Assembly: GCA_964568355.1 (NCBI GenBank)
Contig: CAZMRK010000503.1
Span: 1-11,291, forward strand
Length of the DNA stretch: 11,291 bases
Origin: JAJPJX01 sp964568355
GTDB lineage: Bacteria; Acidobacteriota; Terriglobia; Bryobacterales; Bryobacteraceae
Direction of reading: 5' to 3'
Within the stretch, counting starts at the first letter, position 1. Each line of letters begins with the position of its first letter. Position numbers and translations under genes: made by a program. A model generated the notes under the pieces. The model did no database searches. It was not told the DNA's origin and saw only the letters and a list, made by a program, of their open reading frames with translations. This document shows, piece after piece, positions 1 to 9,039 of this stretch.

Positions 1-267
1 TTTAAGCTGGAGGGTCAGACGCTGACCGGCAAGATGTTCGGGGACGAGTTCGATCTTCCGATCTCCGAGGGTTCTTTGTCGGGGGATCAGATCCGGTTCG
101 TGGTGACCACCACCAACTATTACAGCGGGACAAAGACCAAATTCGTCTATACGGGCACGATTCGGGACCGCGAGATGGAGCTCACCCGCGAGCGGATCCG
201 AACCGCGGAAGAGAAGCCGAATCGCGAAGCAGCGAAACAGATCATCCAGTTGAGACGGATCGATTGA
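1..267 (+). CDS. C-terminal part of a small beta-rich hypothetical protein (5' end outside the window)
   Basis: The reading frame is open from the first base and stops at TGA 265-267, so 88 C-terminal residues are visible and the start lies upstream. It contains the pattern LxGxxLTG (residues 3-10), a PIS-x-G-x-LSGDQIRF stretch, and then YTGTIRDREMELTRER. Alternating strands of this kind (a 'function of x, then its tolerance' style: L.G..L.G, I..G...GD.I.F, Y.G.I....M..TRE) recur in small secreted proteins of Acidobacteria and Planctomycetes, often beside or fused to sugar-hydrolase-like domains. That family link is from memory and gives no reaction. No catalytic residues can be named. The C-terminus is charged and helical. 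An internal ATG at 34 is not a convincing start because the conserved pattern begins before it. Confidence 0.7.
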   Translation, partial: FKLEGQTLTGKMFGDEFDLPISEGSLSGDQIRFVVTTTNYYSGTKTKFVYTGTIRDREMELTRERIRTAEEKPNREAAKQIIQLRRID

Positions 268-285
268 ACGGTCTGAAATTGGGAA

Positions 286-303
286 AAGCGGCGTAAGCCG
301 CTT
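286..303 (+). terminator. Hairpin 18 bases after the first gene, possible terminator
   Basis: A perfect 7-bp stem (AAGCGGC / GCCGCTT) closes a 4-base loop GTAA, which is a GNRA-type tetraloop. It lies just after the stop codon at 265-267. No T-run follows, so it may be a factor-dependent terminator or a 3'-end stabilising hairpin instead of a classical intrinsic terminator. Confidence 0.35.
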
Positions 304-541
304 CGCCAGAGTGCTGGCGCGCACGGTTCCGTCCCGCCATGGACCGCGGCCGTAAGTGAGGAAGCGGACTTCACGGGTTTTTACGAGGAAGATGCGTCAT
401 TCTCCGCGCTCCTGCTGGCCGTCGCCGAAAATCGTATTCACGCGCAACAATCAACCCGCTTGACCGCAGATCAGAGCGGCGGACGCTCCACCCGCCGCGG
501 ATTAAGGTAGGATATAGCGAGTACAACGACACTGGCAGCGC

Positions 542-548
542 GGAGGGG
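542..548 (+). promoter_or_regulatory. Ribosome binding site of the first LRR gene
   Basis: GGAGGGG lies 8 bases before the ATG at 557 and fixes that start. The rest of the 268-556 gap shows no recognised gene. A TTGACC at 460-465 resembles a -35 box, but no -10 box sits at the right spacing, so no promoter is called. Confidence 0.6.
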
Positions 549-556
549 CTTTCCTG

Positions 557-2569
557 ATGAGAAGAGCGGCGGTCCTCGGCCTCATCCTGGGCTTGTTCGC
601 GATCCCGCTCGCAGCAGAGATCACATTTGCGGAAGAGCGGCAGGTGGCGCTCTGGATCCTGAGGCGCGGTGGGCAGGTCATGGTGGACGGGGTTCCCAAT
701 CCCATCGGCGATCCGTTCGACCTGCCCGACCGGGACTTCCGAATTCTCGTGGTGGATCTGCACGGCACCGTGATCGAACCCCGCCAATTGCAGGAAATTG
801 CCAAGCTGGAACATGTCCGCGAGCTGTACGTTCCGGCGCGCGTGTGGAGCCCGGTGAGCGATGTAAAGGCGCCATTTGCCGACGAGTCGTTCCAGTATTA
901 CCAGGGGATGAAGCAACTGGAGAGCTTCAGCGCCGGCCTGACGACGCTGGCCTGGCTCGATATCGGCGACGAAGGGGTGAAACGCCTGGCGCCCCTCACT
1001 CAACTGCGCCGTCTTCAACTGAATAACACCACGATCAAAGATCCAAAGTGTTTTGAAGCGCTCGTAAACCTGGAAGATCTGGACCTGGGCGACGCTTATG
1101 TGCTGGACCATTCGCTCGCGCCGCTCGCCAACATGAGGAAGCTCAAACGTCTCAACCTTCTCGGCACGCTGATCACCGACGACGGCCTCAAGTACTTGCG
1201 CGAACTGGATCAGATGGAAGACCTGGATCTTTACGGCGTAAAGATCACCGACTCCGGCGTGGAGCATCTCCGGAAGATGACGCAACTTCGGAGCCTGAAC
1301 CTCCTGGGCGGGCAGATCACCGATGCCAGCGCGGAAATTCTCTCCACCTTTCGCGGGTTGCGTGACCTGAATCTGTATCGGAGCAGGATTACGAACGCAG
1401 GACTTGCCAGGTTGCAGTCGCTCAGGAAGCTTGAACGCCTCGACCTCCGCTACAGCGGGGTGACGAGCGCAGGTGTGGAGTCTTTCCACGCCGCCGTGCC
1501 CGGCTGCAAGATCAACTTCGTTGACGTGGCGCCCCGAGCCCCTATATCCAAAATCGCTGCGCCACCGGCCACCGCGGGAGAGCCGGTCATCGCGCAGTGG
1601 CTGCAATCGCTGGGGGCTCAGGTCCACATGGCCGGCGGACGGGTTCTATCGGCTTCACTCGCCAGGGTACCTTTTGATGATGCCCGGCTGAAACATCTTG
1701 ATAAACTGACGGCCATTGAAAAGCTGAATCTGGACGGTACCGAAGTCAGCGACCTGGGCCTGGAAACCATCGGGAAGCTCTCCAGCCTGCGGGAGCTTAG
1801 CCTCAGCTTCACTTCCGTGTCGGACCGCGGGCTGGCCCATCTCCGGCCCCTGCAACACGTGCGTCGCCTGACCCTCGCAGGCGTGCGGGTGAACGGCGCC
1901 GGCTTTTCCAACCTGGCGGGGTGGACGGAACTGAAGGAACTGGATCTTACTTCCACTCCCGTGACCGACGACGGGATGCCGCACATCGGAAAAATGACCG
2001 GACTGGAGCGCCTGGTGCTCAGTTACTCGGATATCACCGACGATGGAATCGCCGCGCTGACAAAGCTGACCAACCTGGCGATTCTCGACCTCCACGGCGT
2101 GGACGTGAAAGACGCGGGCATAGCATCTCTCACATCCATGAAAAACCTGCGGGAGCTCAATCTGTCGGACGGCCGATTCACGGACAAAGGTGCCGCACAA
2201 CTCGCGCAGCTTCCGAACCTGGAGCGGCTGGCGGTCACGCGCGTCCGGCTTACGGCAAAGGGAGTCGAGTCGTTGGCGGCGATCCGGACGCTACAGGGGT
2301 TGACTCTCGACTATGTGCCCGTTGGCGATCAAACGCTTGAAACCTTGAAGGTTCTTCCCTCTCTCAAACAGTTGAGCCTGGACAACACGAATATCACCGA
2401 TCATGGCGCGGAGGCGCTCAGGTCCATCTCCACCTTGCAAGCGCTGGACCTGTACCATACGTCCGTATCGAAGAAAGGTTATGAAGCTCTCCGGGCCGCC
2501 TTACCCAGGTGCCAGATCTTTTATGACGAACAGTCATCGTCCCCCAATCGGCGGCCTCGTGCGCACTGA
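557..2569 (+). CDS. Exported leucine-rich-repeat protein with two LRR modules (670 aa)
   Basis: The product is a secreted or periplasmic repeat protein, most likely a protein-binding scaffold; no enzyme motif is visible. Residues 1-20 form a Sec signal peptide (MRRAAVLGLILGLFAIPLAA). Module 1 has a head around W33-x5-GGQV (38-41). Its repeats have LxL cores at 153, 175, 199, 223, 247, 271 and 295, 24 residues apart except for the first step of 22. It ends in a cap VPGCKINF (314-321). A linker rich in Pro and Ala (322-342) leads to module 2. This has a head around W348-x4-GAQV (353-356), then eleven repeats with cores from 390 to 630, all exactly 24 residues apart, and a cap LPRCQIFY (649-656). 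Repeat units read L..L.L..T.(I/V)(T/S)D.G(L/I)..L, the LRR type common in Planctomycetes and Acidobacteria, related to the cysteine-containing/F-box-like LRR class. The next gene begins within about 20 bases and carries a third module, so the two are probably one operon. The binding partner is unknown. Confidence 0.85.
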   Translation: MRRAAVLGLILGLFAIPLAAEITFAEERQVALWILRRGGQVMVDGVPNPIGDPFDLPDRDFRILVVDLHGTVIEPRQLQEIAKLEHVRELYVPARVWSPVSDVKAPFADESFQYYQGMKQLESFSAGLTTLAWLDIGDEGVKRLAPLTQLRRLQLNNTTIKDPKCFEALVNLEDLDLGDAYVLDHSLAPLANMRKLKRLNLLGTLITDDGLKYLRELDQMEDLDLYGVKITDSGVEHLRKMTQLRSLNLLGGQITDASAEILSTFRGLRDLNLYRSRITNAGLARLQSLRKLERLDLRYSGVTSAGVESFHAAVPGCKINFVDVAPRAPISKIAAPPATAGEPVIAQWLQSLGAQVHMAGGRVLSASLARVPFDDARLKHLDKLTAIEKLNLDGTEVSDLGLETIGKLSSLRELSLSFTSVSDRGLAHLRPLQHVRRLTLAGVRVNGAGFSNLAGWTELKELDLTSTPVTDDGMPHIGKMTGLERLVLSYSDITDDGIAALTKLTNLAILDLHGVDVKDAGIASLTSMKNLRELNLSDGRFTDKGAAQLAQLPNLERLAVTRVRLTAKGVESLAAIRTLQGLTLDYVPVGDQTLETLKVLPSLKQLSLDNTNITDHGAEALRSISTLQALDLYHTSVSKKGYEALRAALPRCQIFYDEQSSSPNRRPRAH

Positions 2570-2585
2570 CCGAGGTGTCGGGCTT

Positions 2586-3527
2586 GTGCTGGAGAGGCGC
2601 GCATTCCTTGCTTTTTTGGCCGCACCTCTGGCGAAGGCTGAATCGGGTTGGGTTGAAGAGTTAGGTGGAAAAGTCGAGCGTGATGCGGCGGGCCGCGTCG
2701 TAGCCGTGAATCTCCGAGGTACCTGGATCAATGACGTCGAGATGATCGAGATTGCGCGATTGCCCTATCTCGAGCGCCTGGATCTCTCCCATACCCGCAT
2801 CACCGACGAAGGGATGCTGAATCTGAAGACGGCTCCAAAGATCACGGATCTCAAGCTCTTCTACGCCGAGTGGATTACCGATCAGGGGATCGCCGCGATC
2901 AAGGACTGGAAGCATTTGAAGCGGCTGAATCTCCGGGGCACCAGAGTCTCCGACGGCAGCCTCGAGATTGTAAGCCGCATGCCGGCGCTCGAGGCGCTGG
3001 ACATCGCACATACGGAAGTGACCGATGTCGGCCTGGATAACCTGATCACGCTTGTGAACCTTCGGGAGCTTTCCCTCGGCCGCGGCCGCCTGACGAACGC
3101 AGGGCTCGCCATGCTGCGCATGCTGCCGGAACTCAGATATTTGGACCTGAGCGGAGCTCGTCCCGTTCCGCCCGATGCCCCGAACGGGCGGTCCACGGGA
3201 TCGGGCATACCGGAGGAGACCTTGAAGGCGATTGCCGGCCTCCGAGAACTGCGCGTGCTCTATCTGGGGTACTCCGCGATTACGCCCGATGGCCTCCGGA
3301 CACTGAGCTCCTTGCAGAAGGTGGAAAGACTTGGGCTGCAAGGATGCTCTCGTGTTGATGACGCCGCGCTGGCGGAACTGTCCAAGTGGACGAATCTGCG
3401 GTATCTCGACATACAGGAAACCCCGGTCACGGAACAAGGACTGGCAGCGCTGCGATCCGCCAAGCCGGGCATCAGAATCCTCAGCGGAGGCACTCCACCG
3501 CCACCTCCAGCCCCATATAGCCGGTAG
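2586..3527 (+). CDS. Exported leucine-rich-repeat protein with one LRR module (313 aa)
   Basis: This is a second, shorter LRR scaffold protein, homologous in layout to each half of the gene before it. I chose the GTG at 2586. It is preceded by GAGG (2572-2575, 10 bases away) and gives an immediate export signal, (M)LERRAFLAFLAAPLAKA, whose RRxFL resembles a Tat motif. The in-frame ATGs at 2403, 2481 and 2523 lie inside the upstream gene, and the frame after them does not look like a leader. The mature protein starts with the head GWVEELGGKV (21-30). Nine repeats follow with LxL cores near 65, 89, 114, 138, 162, 186, 225, 249 and 274. Steps are 24-25 residues except for one 39-residue step, which reflects a 15-residue Pro/Gly-rich insertion (about 191-207). 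The tail is AKPGIRILS, then a run of five prolines. No catalytic residues are seen, and a partner protein is not known. Confidence 0.8.
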   Translation: MLERRAFLAFLAAPLAKAESGWVEELGGKVERDAAGRVVAVNLRGTWINDVEMIEIARLPYLERLDLSHTRITDEGMLNLKTAPKITDLKLFYAEWITDQGIAAIKDWKHLKRLNLRGTRVSDGSLEIVSRMPALEALDIAHTEVTDVGLDNLITLVNLRELSLGRGRLTNAGLAMLRMLPELRYLDLSGARPVPPDAPNGRSTGSGIPEETLKAIAGLRELRVLYLGYSAITPDGLRTLSSLQKVERLGLQGCSRVDDAALAELSKWTNLRYLDIQETPVTEQGLAALRSAKPGIRILSGGTPPPPPAPYSR

Positions 3528-3558
3528 TTCCGTTACCGGCGGCGGATTACGTCGCCGG
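3520..3558. terminator. Overlapping hairpins between two convergent genes, possible bidirectional terminator
   Basis: GCCGGTA (3520-3526) pairs with TACCGGC (3534-3540), a 7-bp stem that includes the LRR stop codon. Alternatively, CCGGCG (3536-3541) pairs with CGCCGG (3553-3558), followed by ATTTCTT. The two stems share bases and are mutually exclusive. They lie in the 37-base gap between the convergent genes. There is no long T-run on either strand, so confidence is limited. Confidence 0.35.
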
Positions 3559-3564
3559 ATTTCT

Positions 3565-4895
3565 TCAGGCGAGAATCTCGGTCAATTGCCGGTTCGCAGT
3601 CGGCATCTTTCCGAGTCCAGCCCCCATAACGCCGTCGAATAGCGTGGTGTAGAGATCGCCGATCGTACCAGCAATCTTCACGTGCCGGCCCAGCACCAGC
3701 TTTTCTTTGCTGCCCGCTACCAGCGCAATCATGCCGCTGGTCTTGTGCGGTCCTGCTTCTGCGTGCTCGTGTACATACATGAGCGCGGTATTGTCCAGCA
3801 CGGAGCCGTCGCCTTCGGGAACAGACTTGAGTTTCGCCACCAGGTAGGCGAACTCCTCGACATGCCAGCGACAGATGTCGCGGAGAATCCGCTGCCCTTC
3901 TTCACCGTTTTCGCCCGGTGCCTTGCCGTCTTTATGGGTGTAATCGTGGTGCCGCGCGGCGGTGTGGCCCAGCCACGGAAAGCGGGCCAGGCCTGGCACT
4001 TGGTCAACATGTAGCTGGCGACGCGCGTCTGATTCGTCGCAAACGCATAAGCAAGCATATCGCTCTGGAGCTTCGCGACCCGCGGCCAGTCCTTCATATC
4101 GAAGTCCTCGTCCGGCCGAGCCACCTTCCGGTAGTCCGGCGGCAGCGAGGCGATCGCGCGCTCCAGGTCGCGGATAGACGAGAGGTGCTCGTCGAGCCGC
4201 GCCTCGTCCTCCTTCGGCAGGCCTTTGCGCAGCAACGCGCCATCCTGTGCCACGGCGTCGAGAATACTTCGCTTGCGATTGACCCAGCCAAGGTCCCGGG
4301 CGCCGAACAGCCGGTCGAACAGCCGGTGCGGAATCTCCTCCGGCGGCAGCGGCCGGTTCGACCCCGCCCAAGTCATGTTTTTCTGAAGAGCGCCGCCGAA
4401 CGACTCCTGCGAGACGCCGATCTGGAGCGATCGAAACCGTGAATTGCCGCCGATCCGGGCGGCCAGCACCTGATCAAGAGACGGCGCGCTCGGCCCCGTG
4501 GAACTCAACCGGGTGCACGTCATCAGCGCGCATAGCGACTGCGGGTGTCCATTTCCGCCATATGTGTTATCGAGACCGCTCAGCACGAGGATGTCGTCCT
4601 TCAGCCGGCCGATTGGCGTGAGACAGGGAGTGATGTCATAGTTCACGCCGGTGGTTGCAGGAATCCAATAGCGCTCGGGAATACCGTTTCCGTTGAACCA
4701 GATGACGAACCGCTTCTCGACGGGACGTGCTCCACCGGCACGAACCGGGGTTTCCGCGGCGTAGGCCGTGCCCGTCGAGTTGAACATCGAAACCAACGGA
4801 GGAATGCCGACGATGACCGGCAATTGGGTCGCCGTCAGCCCCCTGAGGAAGATTCGGCGCGACAAACGAACACGCTTAGTGATTACTTGCGACAT
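3565..4895 (-). pseudogene. DUF1552 (HXXSHH family) Tat-exported protein, reading frame broken by a single-base deletion
   Basis: The family (Pfam HXXSHH, formerly DUF1552) is exported and of unknown function. It is usually encoded next to PSCyt/PSD multidomain genes, as here. Residues 1-46 form a Tat leader with SRRIFLRG (12-19) and an AYA-A cleavage site. Family-like stretches include KRFVIWFNGNGIPERYW and LVLSGLDNTYGGNGHPQS. The frame runs correctly to residue Q301 (codon at 3995-3993). The rest of the domain then continues in the next frame as GLARFPWLGHTAARHHDYTH to a TGA at 3565-3567. Restoring one G (CAG GGC CTG in place of CAG GCC TG) gives a 443-residue protein, a normal family length. 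Without it, the first frame ends at 3729 with about 87 unrelated residues. No slippery heptamer is seen at the junction, so a recent mutation or a sequencing error is more likely than programmed frameshifting. The start overlaps the upstream gene by 20 bases. Confidence 0.85.
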
Positions 4896-6867
4896 GGACA
4901 GTCCCCCCTGACTCCGGAAACTCCGTCAACCGAATCAAGGCGATCATCAGCTCTTTGAAACGGTAGTCTGACTTGCGAAACACTTCGACCGCCTGGTGCA
5001 ATACCGGCCTGTCCGCGGGTGTATCCTGTCTCCCGGACATATAGCGGAACAACTGCTTGACCACACATTCCTGGCACTGCGGCGTTCGGGCCAGGATCTC
5101 GCCGAGTTCCTTCGGACTTGTGAACTGCGAGCTCTGAAGACCGGCGACCAAACCCTTCGTGTCCAATTCCAGGTCGACTTCCTTCGGTTTCGCCCGGCGC
5201 GCCGCCGCTCTCGTCACGTTCGGATAGAACAGCAGCTTGTGTTTTTCGCGGCGCATCCCGATCGCATCGAACTTCTCGAATCCGAATCCGATCGGATCGA
5301 TCAGGTTGTGGCACCCTGCGCACATCTTGTTGGTCGCGTGCATGGCCATTCGCTCGCGATTGGTGAGCGGCTCGGACTCCTCAACCGGCGGCAGATTGGT
5401 ATCGACACCAGGAGGCGGGGGTGGGACCTGCTGGCAGAGGAACTGTTCTCGCACGAACAGCCCGCGTCCGGTCGGCGAGGTGTCGTCCGGCTTGCTTGAC
5501 TCGGTCAGGAAGAGTGCCTGTCCCAGCAGGCCGGCCCGCTCGGACTCGGGCGGAAAAGCGATGCGCTCGAAATCGCGCATAGGCGGCGGCACCTTATAGA
5601 CCGCGGCCAAATCCGAATTGATGAAGGTGTGTCTGGCGGAAAATGCGTCCATGAAGTTGTGGTCGTTCCATACCAGGTCACCGACAAATCGCCTGGCCTC
5701 CTCGGTCATAGAAACCGCCAACTCCCGGCTGAAGAGCGGGTACAATCTGCGCTCCCGCGAAGTGGTCATTGCACGATCGAATCGAAGCCACTCGGAAACA
5801 AATTCGTCTACGCCCTCGCGGGCCCGGGAATCGGCCAGCATGGCGCGCGCCGCGCGCTCGAATCCTTCACGCGTATTCAGTTCGCCCCGAGCCGCGCTAT
5901 CCAGGAGCGCCTCGTCGGGCATCGTATTCCAGAGGAAGTAGGCAAGGCGGGAAGCGCGCGCATACGGCTTCCACTTAGGATTCGGCGTCTGATCGAGCCA
6001 GTAGAGGAAGCTCGGCGACTGCAGCATGGTCTCGATCACGGCCTGCGCGCCGGCGAGAAACGTCTTTTCCGCGGCAAAGACGATTTCAAAGCGGCCGACC
6101 TCCACCGCTTCCAGTGGCCTTCGGAACGCCCGGCGGCCAAACTCCCGAATGAATTTCGATCGGCAGGCCGAATCGCGGTCCGAGGCTGGCTTGCAGGGGA
6201 TCAAGCCGCGCGAATCCCCCCTCCGGAAAGCGTTCGCTGCCAGCCTTTCCGCCGACCGGCTGTAAGCATCGGCCAGAATCGGCGAGACCGACTGCGCCTC
6301 ATATTGGTTTTTGAAGCCGTTGACGTAGTCTTCGGGCGGAAACTGGTTGGAGGGATTGCTCAGGTCCTTGAGCAGATCCCGCACCGTGTTGTCGTACTGC
6401 CGGTGCGTGAGACGCCGCAGCACCACCTTGGGAGCAGTGCCATAGCCCGCAGCCTCTTCCTTTCGATAGCGAAGGGCTTCGTCCAGTTCGGGACCGGAGA
6501 GTTTGGCAAGGTGATCGATCCACGATTTGAGGACCGTTTCCCCTTCGCTGCCCTTCCCAATTCGTTCGCCGCCGGTGTGCTGGATGCGGAGCGTCGGTTT
6601 CCTCAATAGGAGCGAGTTCGCCGGATCCTGCTTGTCAACGAGTTCTACAAGCGATCTGCCAAAAGCCTCCACGCGAACTTTTCCAGCGTCTTCAGGCGGG
6701 AAGTGAAGCCGTGTGGCCGAGGCGACGCCTTCCACGTTGTGGCAATTGCGGCAGCCGGCCTTTTCTAGCACGGGATAAACGCTATTGCTGAAGGAAACCT
6801 GCTGTGCCGTCATCAGCAGGGCATGCGAGAGTAAGAGCGACGCAATAGCTGCGCCCCTCGCGATCAT
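4876..6867 (-). CDS. PSCyt/PSD multidomain cytochrome-like protein (DUF1587-DUF1595-DUF1592-DUF1588-DUF1585), 663 aa
   Basis: This is a periplasmic protein of the family often annotated 'DUF1592 domain-containing'; its substrate and reaction are not established. Residues 1-22 are a signal peptide (MIARGAAIASLLLSHALLMT). A first CxxCH haem-type motif, CRNCH, is at 39-43. DUF1587 follows from about 148 (LRRLTHRQYDNTVRDLL). DUF1595 is about 225-290 and includes FGRRAFRRPLE and the C225/C235 pair. DUF1592 is about 300-425 (ASRLAYFLWNTMPDEAL). DUF1588 is about 434-540 and holds a second motif, CAGCH (516-520), in an MCAGCHNLIDPIGFGFE context. DUF1585 is about 575-650 (CQECVVKQLFRYMSGR). The frame stays open upstream to 7182, but the extra 105 residues have no signal peptide or family similarity. 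The ATG at 6867, with GGAAGGGG just before it, is therefore the likelier start. Downstream, it overlaps the DUF1552 gene by 20 bases, the usual partner arrangement. If both CxxCH motifs bind haem, it is a dihaem protein. Confidence 0.88.
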   Translation of the reverse strand: MIARGAAIASLLLSHALLMTAQQVSFSNSVYPVLEKAGCRNCHNVEGVASATRLHFPPEDAGKVRVEAFGRSLVELVDKQDPANSLLLRKPTLRIQHTGGERIGKGSEGETVLKSWIDHLAKLSGPELDEALRYRKEEAAGYGTAPKVVLRRLTHRQYDNTVRDLLKDLSNPSNQFPPEDYVNGFKNQYEAQSVSPILADAYSRSAERLAANAFRRGDSRGLIPCKPASDRDSACRSKFIREFGRRAFRRPLEAVEVGRFEIVFAAEKTFLAGAQAVIETMLQSPSFLYWLDQTPNPKWKPYARASRLAYFLWNTMPDEALLDSAARGELNTREGFERAARAMLADSRAREGVDEFVSEWLRFDRAMTTSRERRLYPLFSRELAVSMTEEARRFVGDLVWNDHNFMDAFSARHTFINSDLAAVYKVPPPMRDFERIAFPPESERAGLLGQALFLTESSKPDDTSPTGRGLFVREQFLCQQVPPPPPGVDTNLPPVEESEPLTNRERMAMHATNKMCAGCHNLIDPIGFGFEKFDAIGMRREKHKLLFYPNVTRAAARRAKPKEVDLELDTKGLVAGLQSSQFTSPKELGEILARTPQCQECVVKQLFRYMSGRQDTPADRPVLHQAVEVFRKSDYRFKELMIALIRLTEFPESGGTVHVASNH
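4903..4908 (-). promoter_or_regulatory. Ribosome binding site of the DUF1552 gene, inside the upstream gene
   Basis: On the minus strand, GGGGGG lies 7 bases before the ATG at 4895 and within the last codons of the PSCyt/PSD gene, whose TAA is at 4878-4876. The layout suggests translational coupling of the two genes. Confidence 0.45.
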
Positions 6868-7323
6868 GCCCCTTCCCGAAAAGCCGTGTTCCACGGGCCT
6901 TCCCTCTGTGCGGACAATGCCCGCTCGTCTGGACGTAACTCTAACAGAACTAAGGAGCCAAAAGCAATTGGGGGAGCGCCGATATTCTGCGTACTGATGG
7001 CCGAAGCGCTCTCTCCAGAGCTGAACGAGCTCCAGGCTGAGTTGGAGACCGAATCGTCCCGAGCACCTGAACGATTCGCGGATCTCCCGCGGCCTTTGTG
7101 CCTGTCGCAAGCGATGTCGCAGCGGCTTTGCCGGATTTCTCACTCTGCCTTCCGCCTCATTACGGTCCATCCGCGGCGCCATTTGTGGCAGGCGGAATAA
7201 CTTGTCCGCCGGCTAAATGGCCAGAGCGTGATGCCTAGATCTTCAGTCCCAGTGCGTTGAGAATATTGCCGGCCACCACCGTGCTGCTGCCCGGTGATAC
7301 GATCCTGATGAGTCGATCATCTT
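6868..7323. other. Divergent intergenic region of 456 bases without a convincing gene
   Basis: This lies between the divergent PSCyt/PSD gene (-) and carboxylesterase gene (+). Open frames cross it on both strands (minus to 7182; plus 6997-7200, 67 codons beginning MAEALSPELNELQAELE), but none matches a family I know, and none has a good ribosome binding site. It should contain the promoters of both flanking genes. Near the right end a 28-codon minus-strand frame (7321-7238) looks like a protein C-terminus; see the findings. Confidence 0.5.
6938..6967 (-). promoter_or_regulatory. Weak candidate promoter for the PSCyt/PSD-DUF1552 operon
   Basis: On the minus strand, TTGCTT (6967-6962) and TAGAGT (6943-6938) are separated by 18 bases and lie about 70 bases before the ATG at 6867. 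The match to the sigma70 consensus is partial. It is listed because position and orientation fit the operon. Confidence 0.25.
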
Positions 7324-8937
<1,614 letters not shown>

Positions 8938-9039
8938 TCTTTCGGCACCCGCACCAGCGCGAAGGCATTGCCGCCGGGCGGATTGTCTGGCGCAGCCGCC
9001 TGAACGGCCAACTGTTCGATCGCGCCGCCCTGGAGGCTG

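Noticed and set aside
371..1627. A 418-codon open frame antisense to the first LRR gene, with similar long antisense frames at 1655-2200 and 2661-3437
   Set aside because: The LRR sense frame has a signal peptide and a regular 24-residue periodicity. The antisense frames merely mirror the repeated codons in GC-rich DNA and show no domain, start signal or leader.
3976..4002. Programmed -1 ribosomal frameshifting in the DUF1552 gene
   Set aside because: The junction AAG TGC CAG GCC TGG has no X-XXY-YYZ slippery site, and this family is not known for recoding.
5629..6609. A 326-codon plus-strand frame inside the PSCyt/PSD gene
   Set aside because: It is antisense to well-recognised DUF1587-DUF1592 domains. 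Its product has no family character and is rich in Arg and Pro, as expected of a shadow frame.
6868..7182. N-terminal extension of the PSCyt/PSD protein by 105 residues
   Set aside because: The frame is open but the residues are Arg-rich and unlike the family, and the extension would bury the signal peptide that begins at 6867.
6997..7200. Small plus-strand gene of 67 codons (MAEALSPELNELQ...)
   Set aside because: There is no ribosome binding site and no family similarity that I recognise. After a helical start the composition becomes irregular, so a chance frame is more likely.
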